Under the pieces are notes generated by a model. The model searched no databases and was not told where the DNA came from. It saw only the letters and a list, made by a program, of their open reading frames with translations. A stretch of DNA of 64,000 nucleotides from Streptomyces neyagawaensis (GTDB lineage Bacteria > Actinomycetota > Actinomycetes > Streptomycetales > Streptomycetaceae). Positions 37,401 through 49,400 of the stretch are shown here, piece by piece (the first letter of the stretch is position 1; every line of letters begins with the position of its first letter). The stretch is from NCBI RefSeq assembly GCF_023516595.1, contig NZ_JAMGBG010000005.1, positions 1-64,000 of the forward strand. The letters are read 5' to 3'. Position numbers and translations under genes: made by a program.

Positions 37401-40400
37401 TCCTGGAACGGTGTCACCGCCCACGCCACCGGGGCCGCCGCACTGCGCGTCCGGATCGGCCCGGCCGGGCCCGACGCCGTGAGCCTGGACGCCTGGGACC
37501 CGACCGGGCAGCCGGTGCTGTCCGCCGAGTCGCTGGTGCTGCGCCCGCTGTCCCCGGACCTGCTGGCGGCGGCCGTGGCGGGCCGGGACGGCCTGTACCG
37601 CCTGGACTGGACACCGGCCCCCGGCGCCGCGGCCACCGCCCCGCTCACCGGCTGGGCGGACCTCGACGACACCGGCTCCGGCGCACAGCCCACGGCGGTC
37701 GTCTGGACCTGCCCCACCGCCACCGGCCCCGACGAGGCCGCCCGCGTCCGGGACACCGCGACCGCCACCCTCGCCGTCGTCCAGCGGTGGCCGTCCGACC
37801 CCCGCTCCGGCGACGCCCCCCTCGTGGTCGTCACCCGCCACGCGGTCGCGACCGGGCCCGGCGGACACCCCGCCGACCCGGCACAGGCCGCCGCCTGGGG
37901 ACTGGTCCGGGCCGCCCAGACCGAACACCCGGACCGCTTCGTCCTGCTGGACCTGGACGACACCGCCGACTCGGCGGACGCCCTGCCCCACCTGCTCGGC
38001 CTCGCCCTCGCCACACGGGAACCCCAGCTCGCCGCCCGCGCGGGGAACCCGCTCGTACCCCGGCTGGCCCGGGCAGGGCGGCCCGGCACGCTGACACCCC
38101 CGGCCGGCGAAGCGGTCTGGCGGCTGGACACCACCGGTGAGGGAAGCCTCGACGCCCTCGCGCTCGTACCGTCCCCGGAGGCGGCTGCCCCGCTGGCCCC
38201 CGGCGAGGTCCGGGTGGCCGTCCGCGCCGCCGGCCTGAACTTCCGGGACATCGCGGTCTGCCTCGGCCTCGCCCCCGACCAGCGGATCCTCGGCAGCGAA
38301 GGGGCGGGCACCGTCCTGGAGACCGGCCCCGGCGTGACCGACCTCGCCCCCGGCGACCGCGTGTTCGGTGTCTTCGGCGGCGCCTTCGGCCCCGTCGCGG
38401 TCGCCGACCGGCGCACCCTCGCCCCGATACCGCCCGGCTGGTCCTACGCCCGGGCCGCCACCGTGCCCATCGCCTTCCTCACCGCCCACTACGGCCTGTT
38501 CGACCTCGGCGGCCTGAAGGCGGGCGAGACGGTCGTGGTGCACTCCGCGGCCGGCGGTGTCGGCATGGCCGCCGTCCAGCTCGCCCGGCACGCCGGGGCC
38601 GAGGTGTACGGCACCGCGAGCCCCGGAAAGTGGGACGTCCTGCGCGGCCTCGGCCTCGACGACGCCCACATCGCCTCCTCCCGCACCCTCGACTTCGCCG
38701 ACCGCTTCCTCGACGCGACCGGCGGACGCGGCGCCGACGTCGTACTGGACTGCCTGGCACGGGAGTTCGTCGACGCCTCCCTGCGGCTGCTGCCGCGGGG
38801 CGGGCGTTTCCTGGAGATGGGCAAGACCGACATCCGCGACGCCGACACCGTGGCCGCCGCCCACCCCGGGGTCCACTACCGGGCGTACGACCTGGCGGAG
38901 GCGGGCCCGGAGCGGATCGCGCGGACGCTCGACCTGATCCTCGACCTGTTCCGGCAGGGCACGCTCACCCCGCTGCCGCTCACCTGCTGGGACGTACGGC
39001 GGGCCCCCGGGGCGTTCCGGTACGTCGGCCAGGCCCGGCACACCGGCAAGAACGTGCTGCTGCCGCCCACCGCCCCGAACCCCGACGGCACCGCCCTGAT
39101 CACCGGCGGCACCGGCACCCTCGGCCGCCTGGTGGCCCGTCACCTCGTCACCGAACACGGGATGCGGCACCTGCTGCTGACCAGCCGCGGCGGCCCCGAC
39201 GCCCCCGGCGCGGCCGAGCTGTGCGACGAACTGGCCGCGCTCGGCGCGGAGGTGAGCGTCGTCGCCTGCGACGCCGCCGACCGCGACCGGCTCGCCGAGG
39301 TCCTGGCCGGCATACCGGCGGAGCACCCGCTGACGTTCGTGGTGCACGCCGCCGGTGTGCTCGACGACGCCGTGGTCTCCTCCCTCACCGCAGGCCAGTT
39401 GGAGCGCGTACTGCGTCCGAAGACGGACGCGGCGGTGAACCTGCACGAGCTGACCCGGGACCACGACCTCGCCGCCTTCGTCCTGTTCTCCTCCGCCGCG
39501 GCCCTGCTCGGCGGTGGCGGGCAGGCCAACTACGCGGCCGCCAACGCCGCCCTGGACGCGCTCGCCGAACGCCGCCGCGCCGAGGGCCTGCCGGGCCTCT
39601 CCATCGGCTGGGGCATGTGGGAGGAACGCAGCGGCATGACCGGCCATCTCGGCGACGTGGACCTGCGGCGCATGAGCCGCAGCGGCGTCACCCCCCTGAC
39701 CTCCGAGGAAGGGCTGGCCCTCTTCGACGCGGCCCTCCGCTCCGAGGACGCCTATCTGCTGGCCGCGCGACTGGACACCGCCGCGCTGCGCGCCGGCGGT
39801 GGGCAGGACGTACCGGCGCTGCTCAGCGGACTGGTCCGGGCGCCGCGCAGGCGGGCCGCCGCGGCGAACGGCGACGGCGGCGGCCGGGCCGCGGGCCTCG
39901 CCGAACGGCTCGCCGGGCTGTCCGAGGCGGACGCCCACGCCGCGCTGCTGGACCTGGTGCGCGGCCACGCGGCGGCCGTCCTCGGCCACCCCTCGCCCGA
40001 ACTGGTCCAGCCCACCCGGGCGTTCAAGGAACTCGGCTTCGACTCCCTCACCGGCGTCGAGCTGCGCAACCGGCTGTCGTCCGCGACCGGCGTACGGCTG
40101 CCGGCGGGCATGGTCTTCGACCACCCCACCCCCGACGTACTGGCCCGCCACCTCGCGGCCACCACCGGCCGGCCGGCCCCGGCCAAGGCGTCCGCGCCCC
40201 TCGTGGAGCTGGACCGGTTCGCGGAACTGGTCGCCGGCCTCGCGCCGGACGCCCCCGACCGCGACCGGCTCTCCCAACGGCTGCGCGAGGTGCTGGCCCG
40301 CCTCGAAGCCACCGAACCCGCCGGACAAGTCACCGCGGACCACATCGAGTCCGCCTCGCACGACGAGATCTTCGACCTCATCGACAACCAGCTGGGCATC

Positions 40401-40406
40401 TCGTGA
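28458..40406 (+). CDS. Type I modular polyketide synthase C, modules 7-8
   Basis: A 3982-residue PKS. GTG at 28458 is the first start after the last in-frame stop, has a weak aagg site about 12 bases upstream and opens directly into a class 1a docking coiled coil ([20 protein letters not shown]). Domain order is KS-AT-DH-KR-ACP then KS-AT-DH-ER-KR-ACP, with a C-terminal docking region ending [13 protein letters not shown]. Attachment serines are residues 1742 and 3863. This is the only protein in the window with an enoylreductase. A transposon-like element lengthens the AT-DH linker of module 8 by 69 residues without a frameshift. In concanamycin numbering it supplies C9-C12: the C12-C13 methyl-branched alkene and the saturated C10-C11 segment. 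Confidence 0.97.
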   Translation: MTDGTLNDDKLRDYLKRVAADLHRTRRRLQEVEGRQQEPVAIVGMGCRYPGGVDSPEKLWQLVASGTDAVDAFPADRGWDLGALYDPTRERPGTTYAAEGGFLTGAADFDPGFFGISPREALAMDPQQRLLLETTWEAFERAGLDPGALRGSDTGVFVGVMYQDYGLRLRQVPDDIQGYIGNGNSDSVASGRLSYTFGLEGPAVTVDTACSSSLVALHLAAQALRRGECGLALAGGAMIMSTPVPFVEMSRQGGLAADGRCKSFAAGADGTGWGEGVGMLLLERLSDARRNGHPVLALVRGTAVNQDGASSRLTAPNGPAQQRVIRRALADAGLTPADVDVVEAHGTGTPLGDPIEAQALLATYGQDRPADRPLLLGSLKSNLGHTQAAAGVGGIIKMVMAMRHGTVPPTLHAERRTPTVDWSAGAVELVTEAVAWPETGAPRRASVSSFGISGTNGHIVLEQAGTEPDSAPEGEADPSGTADEPGLPTALPWSVSARSREALRAQARRLAAHLDTHPGQRPLDIGHALATTRAALEHRAVVVAADEEGFLRGLRALAEDTPEPGLVRGTGTPGADTVFVFPGQGSQWTGMAAELLDTAPVFAERIADCARALAPHTDWSLTDVLRDAPGTPPLDRVDVVQPALWAVMVSLAALWQSYGVEPSAVAGHSQGEIAAAVVAGALSLEDGAKVVALRSRAIVALAGAGGMASVPLPVDEVRALLSDGDGRLSVAAVNGPASVVVSGDRSALDDLIDRLTARDLRVRRIPVDYASHSAHVERIHDELLRLLADITPRPCDIPFYSTVTAEPLDTTGLDAGYWYRNLRRTVEFEQTTRALLAAGHHVLVEVSPHPVLTVPMEETARAAGADEAVVIGTLRRDDGGRARFLAAVGELYVHGVRVDWRAAYAGWRTRRADLPTYAFQRRRYWLEDSAAPQGDMASAGLAAADHPLLGAVVALADGDGLLLTGRLATRTHPWLADHAVRDAALLPGTAFLELAVRAGDQVGCGQVEELTLEAPLVLPPEGGVAVQLAVGAPDRDGRRPLSLHARPDGIDDVPWTCHARGLLSPAAEEAAPGDPAVWPPAGAVPVELDGLYERFAEGGFAYGPAFQGLRAAWRLGEEVFAEASLPSELQAEAARFGLHPALLDGALHATGLGEAAEGRMPFVWNGAVLHAQGATGLRMRITPAGPDTVTLRALDQAGRPVLTVAGLALRPVGAGNFTAPAAGRHHDSLFRLDWTPVRPVPGPTAASWAVLGPTEDTPGVAHHADLAALRDTDGPLPEFVLADLGAAPDDRADELADTTRTAVHDALALVQDWLADDRFTGARLVLVTRGAIAARPGEDVPNLPHSAVWGLVRSAQTEHPDRLHLVDLDPDADLPAALAAVLTATGETQFAVRGSEVLVPRLARIPVQDDDAAPPLDPDGTVLITGGTGLLGARVARHLVTAHGVRHLLLTSRGGPDAPGADGLRDELAALGAQVSVVACDAADAERLAEVLADIPVGHPLTAVVHAAGVLDDGVVSSLTPERVDAVLRPKTDAALNLHRLTADMDLAAFVLFSSAAGTFGGPGQGNYAAANAFLDALAHHRRAQGLAGRSVAWTLWERRSAMTGHLGDDEVRRIARSGLPPLTDTQGLALLDSALTVDEPLLVALRLDTAALRARAESEPVPRLLHGVVRLPARRQAALASATDGDGDRGPLAERLAALDAPGRRRELLDLVRGQVAAVLGHPSPEAVEAGRAFRDLGFDSLAAVDLRNRLGNATGLRLPATLVFDHPTPEVLAAHLGGELLGADTGRVSTSVPAAGGGGAATDEDPIAVVAMGCRYPGGVRSPEDLWNLVSSGTDGIAAFPADRGWDLDALYDPDSERHGTSYAREGGFLYDAAEFDAGFFGISPREALAMDPQQRLLLETSWETLERAGIDPATLRSTATGVFVGVMHQDYAARLLPHIPEEVEGFLGAGNSGSVVSGRVAYVLGLEGPAVTVDTACSSSLVALHLAVRALRSGECGLALAGGVTVMSSPELFVEFSRQRGLASDGRSKPFAAAADGVGFGEGVGMVLLERLSDARRNGHRVLALVRGSAVNQDGASNGLTAPNGPSQQRVIRAALADARLSPGDVDVVEAHGTGTRLGDPIEAQAVLATYGQDREEPVWLGSLKSNIGHTSAAAGVGGVIKMVEAMRHGVLPRTLHVDAPTPQVDWSSGAVELLTEERSWPAGPDRPRRAGVSSFGMSGTNAHLVLEHVEEDVAQPAPPEGPAVPWVLSGHTPEALRAQAERLADHIDAHPEHGAAAIGLALATTRTRHDHRAVLVGDREQLTAGLRALAADAPLATVARGTATAVGRTVFVFPGQGAQWTGMALDLLDSSPVFAARMAACERALAPHVDWSLTGVLASATDLERVDVVQPALWAVMVSLAETWRSCGVEPDAVLGHSQGEIAAAVVAGALTLEDGAKVVALRSRLLRAVAGHGGMASVALPADRTRELLSGWGEKISVAAVNGPRSTVVAGEAAALAELLAWCEKDGVRARRIEVDYASHSAEMDPLRAELLDVLADITPATAGTRMFSTLEADWIEGPELTADYWFRNLRGTVEFEPAVRALTGAGFTTFVESSPHPVLAPAVQEVLEDGAVTGVVVGSLRRDDGGRDRLLLSLGEAHVQGVPVDWPAALGRVPEVPSAPRRLARSPKLFEQGVPPLAAPGADPSTSSTRAYDRHAESTHQTPQGPPSGRTTGLCGHDLGRTSRPVDLPTYAFQRTRYWLDAPVRTGDVAAAGLGATDHPLLAAAVDLADSGERVLTGRLSTRTHPWLADHVVSGTNLLPGTAFLELALRAADEADSALVDELTLQAPLILPERDAVHVQLRLGPPDDSGRRTLGLYSRAETDPGADWTPHATGTLAPGDGADGPSAPATWPPAGTEPVDLDGVYDRFAEAGYRYGPAFQGLRAAWRDGTDVYAEVALERQSDTDGYLVHPALLDGALQASALLDDRPGPARLPFSWNGVTAHATGAAALRVRIGPAGPDAVSLDAWDPTGQPVLSAESLVLRPLSPDLLAAAVAGRDGLYRLDWTPAPGAAATAPLTGWADLDDTGSGAQPTAVVWTCPTATGPDEAARVRDTATATLAVVQRWPSDPRSGDAPLVVVTRHAVATGPGGHPADPAQAAAWGLVRAAQTEHPDRFVLLDLDDTADSADALPHLLGLALATREPQLAARAGNPLVPRLARAGRPGTLTPPAGEAVWRLDTTGEGSLDALALVPSPEAAAPLAPGEVRVAVRAAGLNFRDIAVCLGLAPDQRILGSEGAGTVLETGPGVTDLAPGDRVFGVFGGAFGPVAVADRRTLAPIPPGWSYARAATVPIAFLTAHYGLFDLGGLKAGETVVVHSAAGGVGMAAVQLARHAGAEVYGTASPGKWDVLRGLGLDDAHIASSRTLDFADRFLDATGGRGADVVLDCLAREFVDASLRLLPRGGRFLEMGKTDIRDADTVAAAHPGVHYRAYDLAEAGPERIARTLDLILDLFRQGTLTPLPLTCWDVRRAPGAFRYVGQARHTGKNVLLPPTAPNPDGTALITGGTGTLGRLVARHLVTEHGMRHLLLTSRGGPDAPGAAELCDELAALGAEVSVVACDAADRDRLAEVLAGIPAEHPLTFVVHAAGVLDDAVVSSLTAGQLERVLRPKTDAAVNLHELTRDHDLAAFVLFSSAAALLGGGGQANYAAANAALDALAERRRAEGLPGLSIGWGMWEERSGMTGHLGDVDLRRMSRSGVTPLTSEEGLALFDAALRSEDAYLLAARLDTAALRAGGGQDVPALLSGLVRAPRRRAAAANGDGGGRAAGLAERLAGLSEADAHAALLDLVRGHAAAVLGHPSPELVQPTRAFKELGFDSLTGVELRNRLSSATGVRLPAGMVFDHPTPDVLARHLAATTGRPAPAKASAPLVELDRFAELVAGLAPDAPDRDRLSQRLREVLARLEATEPAGQVTADHIESASHDEIFDLIDNQLGIS
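28569..33810 (+). other. PKS module 7: KS-AT(methylmalonyl)-DH-KR(B-type)-ACP
   Basis: KS Cys is residue 210. AT Ser is 669 (GHSQGE), with YASH at 769-772. The DH keeps catalytic His978 and Asp1144, but the glycine of HxxxGxxxxP is replaced by Asp ([10 protein letters not shown]), so activity may be altered. The KR has TGGTGLLG, an LDD motif, Tyr1568 and a proline five residues before that tyrosine, as in B2-like ketoreductases. The ACP Ser is 1742. It should form a methyl-branched alkene if the DH works. Confidence 0.9.
36422..36637 (+). mobile_element. MITE-like element inserted in frame in the AT-DH linker of module 8
   Basis: A 9-bp direct repeat (cctcggccg) lies at 36422-36430 and 36629-36637. 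Just inside are imperfect terminal inverted repeats at 36429-36448 and 36608-36627 (18 of 20 bases pair). The copies of the direct repeat are 207 bp apart, exactly 69 codons; removing one copy with the intervening DNA restores an ordinary linker ([14 protein letters not shown]). The distance from YASH to PTYAFQ is 213 residues here against 145-146 in modules 4, 7 and 12. The element carries no gene and has no stop in the PKS frame. Its core (36509-36611) recurs at 58575-58677. The inverted repeats and the 9-bp repeat overlap slightly, so the exact target duplication is uncertain. Confidence 0.82.
36472..36495 (+). repeat. Small hairpin nested in the module 8 element
   Basis: A ccccc...ggggg stem with an inner gctc/gagc pair around a ttc loop lies inside the element and has no counterpart in the copy at 58518-58700. 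It resembles the short C-run/G-run palindromes often scattered in Streptomyces genomes, and may be a second insertion within the first. Confidence 0.5.
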
Positions 40407-40434
40407 CGCCCCGGATCCACGTACAGCCGTTTCC

Positions 40435-40440
40435 AGGAGA
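40435..40440 (+). promoter_or_regulatory. Probable ribosome-binding site of PKS D (AGGAGA)
   Basis: AGGAGAAGG lies in the 49-base gap between PKS C and PKS D, upstream of the GTG at 40456. It supports that GTG as the start, although spacing is somewhat long (15 bases from AGGAGA, fewer from the following AAGG). Confidence 0.6.
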
Positions 40441-40455
40441 AGGCGAGAACGCACA

Positions 40456-43400
40456 GTGAGCGACCGGACCGAGCAGAAGCTCCGCGACTACCTCAACCGC
40501 GTCACCATCGACCTCCAGCAGACCCGGCGACGGCTGCGGGACGTCGAGGAGCGCAGCCGTGAGCCCATCGCCGTCGTCGCGATGAGCTGCCACTTCCCCG
40601 GCGGGGTGCACAGTCCGGAGGACCTGTGGGAGCTGGTGGCGGACGGCCGCGACACCTACTCCGGGATCCCCGCCGACCGGGGCTGGGACACCACCGGGCT
40701 GGCCGGCTCCGGCGTCCCCGTCACCGGGGCCTTCCTGGACGAGGCCGGCGGCTTCGACCCGGCCTTCTTCGGCATCTCGCCCCGCGAGGCGCTCGCCATG
40801 GACCCGCAGCAGCGGCTGATGCTCCAGACCTGCTGGGAGGCCGTCGAACGAGGCGGCATCGACCCCGTGTCGCTGCGCGGCAGCCGTACCGGCGTGTTCG
40901 CCGCCTCCATCGACCAGGGCTACATGTCGCTGGCCGACGGCGCGCCCGAGGGCGTCCAGGGCTTCCTGATGACCGGCAACGCGATCAGCGTCATGTCCGG
41001 GCGCGTCTCCTACGTCATGGGCCTGGAAGGGCCCTCGGTCACCGTCGACACCGCCTGCTCCGCCTCGCTGGTGGCGCTGCACCTCGCGGCGCAGTCGCTG
41101 CGCAACGACGAGTGCTCGCTCGCGCTCGTCGGCGGCGTCAACGTGATGGCCCTGCCGGGCGCCTTCGTGGAGATCTCCCGCCAGGGCGGCCTCGCCGCCG
41201 ACGGCCGCAGCAAGCCCTTCGCGGCGGCGGCCGACGGCACCGGCTGGGGCGAGGGCGTCGGCGTGCTGCTCGTGGAGCGCCTCTCCGACGCCCGCGCCAA
41301 CGGCCACCCGGTCCTCGCGGTGCTGCGGGGCAGCGCCATCAACCAGGACGGCGCCAGCAACGGCCTGACCGCCCCCAACGGTCCCTCGCAGCAGCGCGTG
41401 ATCCGCGCCGCGCTCGCCGACGCCCAGCTGGCACCGGCCGATGTCGACGCCGTCGAGGCGCACGGCACCGGCACCCGGCTCGGCGACCCCATCGAGGCCG
41501 ACGCCCTGCTCGCCGCCTACGGCCAGGACCGCGCCGAGGACCAACCGCTGTGGCTCGGCTCGATCAAGTCCAACATCGGCCACACCCAGGCCGCGGCGGG
41601 CCTGGCCGGTGTCATCAAGGTCGTCATGGCGATCCGGCACGGCGTCCTGCCGCAGACCCTGCACGTGGACGCGCCCACCCCGCACGTCGACTGGAGCTCC
41701 GGCGGCGTGCGGCTGCTCACCGAACGCCGCGACTGGCCCGTCGCGGGCCGCCCGCGCCGCGCGGGCGTCTCCTCGTTCGGCATGAGCGGCACGAACGCGC
41801 ACGTCATCATCGAGCAGGCATCCGAGGCCGAGCAGCGGCCCGCCGCCGAGCAGGCGCCCGAGGGCGGTCGGCAGGGCGCGGCCGAGCCGATCGCCGGCGC
41901 CGGGCCGCGTACCGCGCCGGACGCCGGGTCCGGTGTTGCGTCCGGTTCCGCGTCCGGCGTGGACCCCCTGCCGACCGTGCCCTGGCCGCTGTCCGGCCGC
42001 AGCCCGGAGGCGTTGCGCGACCAGGCGGCCCGGCTCGCCTCCTGGCTCGCCGACCGGCCCGGACTCCGCCCTGCCGATGTCGGCCACTCGCTCGCGACCA
42101 CCCGCTCCGCCTTCGAGCACCGGGCCGTCGTCGTGGCCGACCGGCCCGAGGGCTTCCTGCGCGGGCTCGCCGCCGTCGCGGCGGGCACCAGCGCCGCCGA
42201 GACGGTCAGCGGCCGGACCGGCGCGGGCGACGGCAGGACCGTCTTCGTCTTCCCCGGCCAGGGCTCGCAGTGGGCTGGCATGGCACGGCAACTCCTGGAC
42301 GAGTCACCGGTGTTCGCCGCCCGCATGGCCGAGTGCGAACAGGCCCTCGCCCCGCACCTGGACTGGTCGCTGTCGGCGGTCGTGCGCGGCGAGCCCGACG
42401 CGGCGCCGCTGGACCGCATCGACGTCGTCCAGCCGGTGCTGTTCGCGGTGATGGTCTCCCTCGCCGCCGTGTGGCGGTCGTACGGGGTCGAACCCGACGC
42501 CGTCGTGGGCCACTCCCAGGGCGAGATCGCCGCCGCGTACGTCGCCGGCGCCCTGTCGCTCGACGACGCCGCCCGCATCGTCGCCGTACGCAGCCGCGCC
42601 CAGCTGGGACTGTCCGGCACCGGTGGCATGGCCTCCGTGGCGCTGCCCGCCGACACCCTGCGGGAGAGCCTGTGCGCCTGGGAGGGCCGTCTGTCGGTCG
42701 CCGCCGTCAACGGCCCGGCCTCCGCGGTCGTCTCCGGGGATCCCGAGGCCCTGGAGGAGTTCCTCCGCCAGTGCGAGGAACGCGAGGTGCGGACCCGGCG
42801 GGTCGCCGCCGACGTGGCGGGCCACTCCGCGCACATGGACCGGCTGCGCGACGGCATGCTCGACGCGCTCGCCGACGTCCGGCCCACCGCCGCCACGATT
42901 CCGTTCTGCTCGACGGTGACCGGCGGATCCCTCGACACGACCGGCCTGGACGCCGGCTACTGGTTCCGGAACATGCGGCAGACCGTCGAGTTCGACGCCG
43001 CCGTGCGCGACCTCGTCCGGCGCGGCCACAGCGTCTTCGTCGAGATCAGCCCGCACCCCGTGCTCACCGTGCCGACGCAGGACACCCTCGACGACCTCGC
43101 CGACCCCGACGCGGCGGTCCCGGCCCCGCCGACCCTGGTCACCGGCACCCTGCGCCGCGACGAGGGCGGCCTGCACCGGGTGCTCACCGCCCTCGCCCAG
43201 GTGCACGTGCACGGCGTGCCGGTGGACTGGACGGCCGTGTTCGCCGGGCACCGGCCCGAGCGGGTCGAACTGCCCACGTACGCCTTCCAGAACCGGCGCT
43301 TCTGGCTGGAGCCGCAGACCCGGCCCGGCACCGCGCCGGAGACCGCCGACCCCGCGGACGCCGCCTTCTGGGCCGCCGTCGAACGCGAGGACGTCGCCGC

Positions 43401-46400
43401 GGTCGCCGCCACGCTCGGCGTCGAGGCCGCCAGTTGGAGCGACATCCTGCCCGCCCTCTCCGCCTGGCGCCGCGACCGCCGTGACCGGGCCGTCCTCGAC
43501 GGCTGGCGCTACCACATCTCCTGGCAGCGGCTCACGGCCAAGACCGCCGGACCGCTGCGGGGCCGCTGGCCGGTCCTCGTCCCGGACGGCCACACCGCCG
43601 ACGCGGCGGTGACCCGTGCCGTCGAGGCCCTGCGCGAGCGCGGCGCCAACCCCGAACTCGTCGTCCTCGACCACACCCACACCGACCGGTCCCGGCTCAC
43701 CGACCACCTGCGCGAACTGCTGGCCACCGGGCCCGGCACGGAGACCGCCCCCTCCGGAGTGCTGTCCCTGCTGGCCCTCGACGAGCGGCCGCACGAGGGC
43801 CTGCCCGCCCTGCCCGTCGGCCTGGCGCTCACCACCGCGCTCGTCCAGGCGCTGGACGACCTCGACGTCCGGACCACGTTGTGGTGCGCCACCTCCGGCG
43901 CCGTCCCGGTGCACCCGTCGGAGCCGGTGCCCCACCCGGTCCAGGCCCTCGTCTGGGGCTTCGGCCGCACGGCGGCGCTGGAGCACCCGAGCCTGTGGGG
44001 CGGTCTGATCGACCTGCCCGAGCAGTGCGACGAGCGCGCCGGGCACCTGCTCGGCGACCTGCTGGCCGGAGCCGGCGACGAGGACCAGCTCGCGATCCGG
44101 GCCTCCGGCGCCCACGCCCGCCGACTGGTCCGCGCCACCCCCTCCACCTCCGCGCCGTCGGCTCCCTGGCGGCCCTCCGGCACGGTCCTCGTCACCGGCG
44201 GCACGGGCGGGCTCGGCGCGCACGCCGCCCGCTGGCTCGCCCGGGGCGGCGCCGACCACCTGGTCCTCGTCAGCCGCCGGGGTGCCGACGCCCCCGGCGC
44301 CGACGAACTGGCGGCCGAACTCACCGCCCTGGGCACCGGTGTGACCCTGGCCGCCTGCGACATCACCGACCGCGAGGCGCTCGCCGCGCTCGTCGACCGG
44401 GTCGCCGCCGACGGACACCCCGTCCGCGCCGTCCTGCACACCGCCGCGGCCGCCCAGCTGTTCCCCGTACGCGACGAGAACCCGGCGAGCATGGCCGCGA
44501 CCCTGGCCGCCAAGGTCCAGGGCGCCGCCAACCTCGACGCCGTCCTCGCCGACACCGACCTCGACGCGTTCGTCCTGTACTCCTCCGTCTCCGGGGTGTG
44601 GGGCAGCGCCGACCACGCCGCCTACGCGGCGGGCAACGCCTACCTCGACGCCCTCGCCGCCCACCGACGCGGCCGGGGCCTCGCCGCCACCTCCGTCGTC
44701 TGGGGCATCTGGAGCGCCGAGGGCGGCGGCCTCGCCACCAGCGACCTCGAACGCGCCCTCCTCGAACGCGGCATCCCCTTCATGGACCCGCGGCTGGCCG
44801 TCGGCGGGCTCCAGCGCGTCCTGGACGACGACGAGACCGTCGTCGTGGTCGCCGACGTCGACTGGGCCCGCTTCGTGCCCGTCTTCACCTCCGTACGGCC
44901 CAGCCCCCTCATCGCCGACCTCCCCGACGTCCGCGCCCTGGCCACCGCCGAGGACCGGACCGAACCCGACCCGGGCGACACCGACGGCGCCTCCGCGCTG
45001 CGCCGCACCCTCGCGGGTCTGACCGAACCGGAGGTCCGCCGGACCCTGCTGGAACTCGTCCGCACCAACGCCGCCGCGGTCCTCGGCCACGAGTCCGCCG
45101 ACGCCGTCCTGCCCGACCGGGCCTTCCGTGAACTGGGCTTCGACTCACTGATCGCCGTCGAGCTGCGCAACCGGCTCAACCAGGTCACCGGCCTGCGGCT
45201 GCGCGCAACCGTCGTCTTCGACTACTCCTGCGCCGCGCTCCTCGCCGAGCACCTGCGCACCGAGCTCCTCGGCGACACCGCCCCGGCCGCGGCCCCGGCG
45301 GCCGTCGTCCCCGTCGCGGACCCCGACGAGCCCATCGCCATCGTCGCGATGAGCTGCCGCTTCCCCGGGGGCATCGACACCCCGGAGCGGCTGTGGCAAC
45401 TGCTCGTCGACGGCGGCGAGGTGCTCTCCGGCATGCCCGCCGACCGCGGCTGGCCCCTGGACCGCCTCTACCACCCCGACCCCGACCACCCGGGCACCTC
45501 GTACGTCCGCGAGGGCAGCTTCCTGCACGACGCGGGCGACTTCGACCCGGCCTTCTTCGGTATCTCGCCGCGCGAGGCCGTCGCCATGGACCCGCAGCAG
45601 CGGCTGCTCCTGGAGACCTCCTGGGAGGCGTTCGAACGGGCGGGCATCGACCCGGCGTCCCTGCGCACCACCCCGACCGGTGTCTTCGCCGGCGTCAACT
45701 ACCAGGACTACACCTCGCTCGCCGGTTCCTCGCCGGAGGGCGGCGAAGGACATCTGGTCGCGGGCGGAGCCGCCAGCGTGGTCTCCGGGCGCGTCGCCTA
45801 CACCCTCGGTCTGGAGGGCCCGGCGGTCACCGTCGACACCGCCTGCTCCTCCTCCCTGGTCGCGACGCACCTCGCGGCGCAGGCCCTGCGCGGCGGCGAC
45901 TGCTCGCTCGCCCTCGCCGGCGGTGTCGCCGTGATGGCCACCCCGGGCGTCTTCGTCGGCTTCTCCCGGCAGCGCGGCCTCGCCGCCGACGGCCGCTGCA
46001 AGGCGTTCGGCGCCTCCGCGGACGGCATGGGCCTCGCCGAAGGCGTCGGCGTGGTGCTGCTGGAGCGGCTCTCGGACGCCCGCCGCAACGGTCACCCGGT
46101 GCTCGCCGTGCTGCGCGGCAGCGCCGTCAACCAGGACGGCGCCAGCAACGGCCTGTCCGCCCCCAACGGCCTCGCCCAGCAGCGGGTCATCCGCCAGGCC
46201 CTCACCAACGCCGGGCTGACCGGGGCCGACGTCGACGTTGTCGAGGCGCACGGCACGGGCACCACCCTCGGCGACCCCATCGAGGCGGACGCCCTGCTCG
46301 CCACCTACGGGCAGGACCGTCCGCACGGCCGCCCGCTCTGGCTCGGCGCGCTCAAGTCCAACATCGGCCACACCCAGGCCGCCTCCGGAGTCGCCGGAAT

Positions 46401-49400
46401 GATCAAGACCGTGCTCTCGCTGCGGCACGGCGTCCTCCCGCGCACCCTGCACGCCGACGAGCCCTCCCCGCACGTCGACTGGGCCTCCGGCGAGGTGGAA
46501 CTGCTCACCGAGGCACGCGACTGGCCCGACACCGGCGCACCCCGCCGCGCGGGCATCTCCTCCTTCGGCTTCAGCGGCACCAACGTGCACGCCATCCTCG
46601 AACAGGCACCCCCCGCCTCCGACGCGGACGCAGACGCAGAAACGGACGCGGACGCCGGCCCGGAGCCGCGGCACGCGCCCACCGCGCCGGTCGTGCCCTG
46701 GGTGCTGTCCGCGAGGTCGCCGCAGGCCCTGACCCACCAGGCCCAGCGGCTGCGCGGCCACCTCGCCGGAGGCGGCGCCCCCGACCCGCTGGACACCGGC
46801 TACTCCCTGGCGACAGGCCGTACCCCCTTCGAACACCGCGCGGTGCTCCTCGGCACCGGCGGCGACGCCCCGTCGGCCGCTCTCGACGGGCTGGCCGGCG
46901 GCGAGGACACCCCGGGGCTGATCCGCGGCGTGGCCGACACCGACGGCCGCCGGGTGTTCGTCTTCCCGGGCCAGGGCGCGCAGTGGGCCGGTATGGCGGT
47001 GGAACTGCTGGACACCTCCCCGGTGTTCGCCGCCTCGATGGCCGCCTGCGAGCAGGCACTGACGCCGTACGTCGACTGGTCGCTCGACGCCGTGCTGCGC
47101 GGCGCCCCGGACACGCCACCCTTCGAACGGGTCGACGTGGTCCAGCCCGCACTGTGGGCCGTGATGGTCTCGCTGGCCGCGCAGTGGCGCTCCTGGGGCG
47201 TCGAGCCCGACGCCGTACTGGGCCACAGCCAGGGCGAGATCGCCGCCGCCGTGGTCGCCGGGGCCCTCTCCCTGGACGACGGCGCCAAGGTCGTGGCCCT
47301 GCGCAGCCGGGCCATCCTCGCCCTCGCCGGGCACGGCGGCATGGTCTCCGTGGCCGTCCCGCGCGAGCGCGCCGTCGAACTCGTCGCCCGGTGGTCCGGG
47401 CGGCTCTCCCTCGCCGCCGTCAACGGACCGTCCGCCGTCGTCGTCTCCGGCGACACGGAGGCCCTGACCGAGCTGATCGCCGTCTGCGAGGAGGACGGCG
47501 TACGGGCCCGCACGATCGCGGTGGACTACGCCTCCCACTCCGCGCACGTCGAACGCATCCGCGCGGAGGTGCTCGGCGCACTGGACGGCATCACGCCCGT
47601 CGCGGGCCGGGTGCCGCTCTACTCCACCCTCACCGGTGACTGGCTGGACACGACGGAGATGGACGCCGGGTACTGGTACCGGAACCTGCGCGAGACCGTC
47701 GAGTTCGACGGCGCCGTACGCGCCCTCGCCGACCAGCGCCACCAGGTCTTCGTCGAGGTCTCGCCGCACCCGGTGCTCACCATGTCCGTGCAGGAGACCA
47801 TCGAGTCCGCCACAGCCGCCGAGTCCGCCGAGGCCCCGCGGACCGTGGTGACCGGCACGCTCCGCCGTGACGAGGGCGGCCTCGCCCGCGCGCTCACCTC
47901 GGCCGCCGAACTGTGGGTGCGCGGCGTCCCGGTGCTGTGGCCGGTCCTCTTCGAAGGCACCGGAGCCCGCCGCACCGACCTCCCCACCTACCCCTTCGAA
48001 CACCGGCGCTACTGGCTCCAGTCCGCCGAGCCGGCCGCCCCGTCGGGCACGGCGGACGAGACGGACGCGGTGGACTCCGCGTTCTGGCGGCTCGTCGAGC
48101 GCGGTGACGCCGCCGAGGCCGCCGGAGACCTGGCCGTGGACGCCGAGACGCTCGGCACGGTGCTGCCCGCCCTGAACGCCTGGCGCCGCAGGCAGCGCGA
48201 GGGCGCCGCCGTCGACACCTGGCGCTACCGCGTCGACTGGCAGCCGGTGCCCGACCCGCCCGCCGCGTCCCTGTCCGGCACCTGGCTCGTGGTCCTGCCC
48301 GAAGGGCACGACGACGCACCGGGCGCCCCGCTCGCACGGGACTCCGTGACAGCCCTCACCGAAGCCGGAGCCGACGTCGTGACCGTGCGGCTCACCGACG
48401 CGGACGCCGACCGTGCCACGCTGGGGGAGCGGCTCACCACCGCCCTGGAAGGCCGCACCCCGCAGGGCGTCCTGTCGCTGCTGGCGATCGCCGGACGACC
48501 GCACCCCGACCATCCCGCCGTCTCCGCCGGTTCGGCCCTCACCCTCGTCCTCGTCCAGGCGCTCGGCGACCTGGGCGTCGAAGCCCCGCTGTGGTGCGCC
48601 ACCCACGGCGCCGTCACCACCGGCGACACCGACACCCTTACCGCACCCGACCAGGCACTGATCTGGGGCACCGGCATGGTCGCCGCACTGGAGCACCCCA
48701 CCCGCTGGGGCGGTCTGGTCGACCTGCCGCCGAGCCTCAACTCCCTGTCCCGCGACCGGCTCCGCGCGATCCTCGCCGGTGCCACCGGTGAGGACCAGCT
48801 CGCCGTCCGCTCCGTCGGACTGCTCGGCCGACGCCTGGTCCGCGCCCCCCGCCCGTCCGGCACCCGGCCCGCGTGGAAGCCCCGGGGCACCGTCCTCGTC
48901 ACCGGCGGCACGGGCGCCCTCGGCCCCCACGTCGCGCGCTGGCTCGCCCGCGGCGGCGCCGAGCACCTCGTCCTTCCCGGACGGCGCGGCGCCGACGTCC
49001 CCGGAGCCGACGAACTGCGGGCCGAACTCGCCGAACTGGGGACCGAGTTGTCCCTGCCCGCGTGCGACGTCGCCGACCGCGACCAGATCGCCGGACTCCT
49101 CGCCGGACTGGAGGAGCAAGGCACCCCCGTCACCGCCGTGTTCCACGCCGCCGCCTACATCCAGCTGGCCTCCCTGGACGACACCCCGCTCGACGCCTTC
49201 GCCGAGGTCGTCGCCGCCAAGGCGGAGGGGGCCCGGCACCTGGACGAACTGCTCGACCGCGAGCTCGACGCGTTCGTGCTGTTCTCCTCCGTCGCAGGTG
49301 TCTGGGGCAGCAGCAACCACGCCGCCTACACCGCCGGCAACGCCTATCTCGACGCCCTCGCCGAACACCGCAGGGCCCGGGGCCTGAGCGCCACCACCGT

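Larger units (their letters stand above)
33873..40167 (+). other. PKS module 8: KS-AT(methylmalonyl)-DH-ER-KR-ACP (fully reducing)
   Basis: KS Cys is residue 1980. AT Ser is 2422 (GHSQGE), with YASH at 2522-2525. The DH has His2797 in [10 protein letters not shown] and Asp2961 in a DxxxQ motif. The ER (about 3225-3535) has the NADPH-binding motif HSAAGGVG near residue 3362; the usual tyrosine position in its LNFRD...GLAP segment is alanine, which in studied ERs goes with the 2R-methyl outcome. The KR is B-type (LDD, Tyr3692). The ACP Ser is 3863. The result is a fully saturated methyl-branched unit. Confidence 0.92.

Noticed and set aside
39799..40455. Upstream extension of the PKS D frame into PKS C
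   Set aside because: Same reasoning: no recognisable protein, while the docking coiled coil starts at the GTG at 40456.
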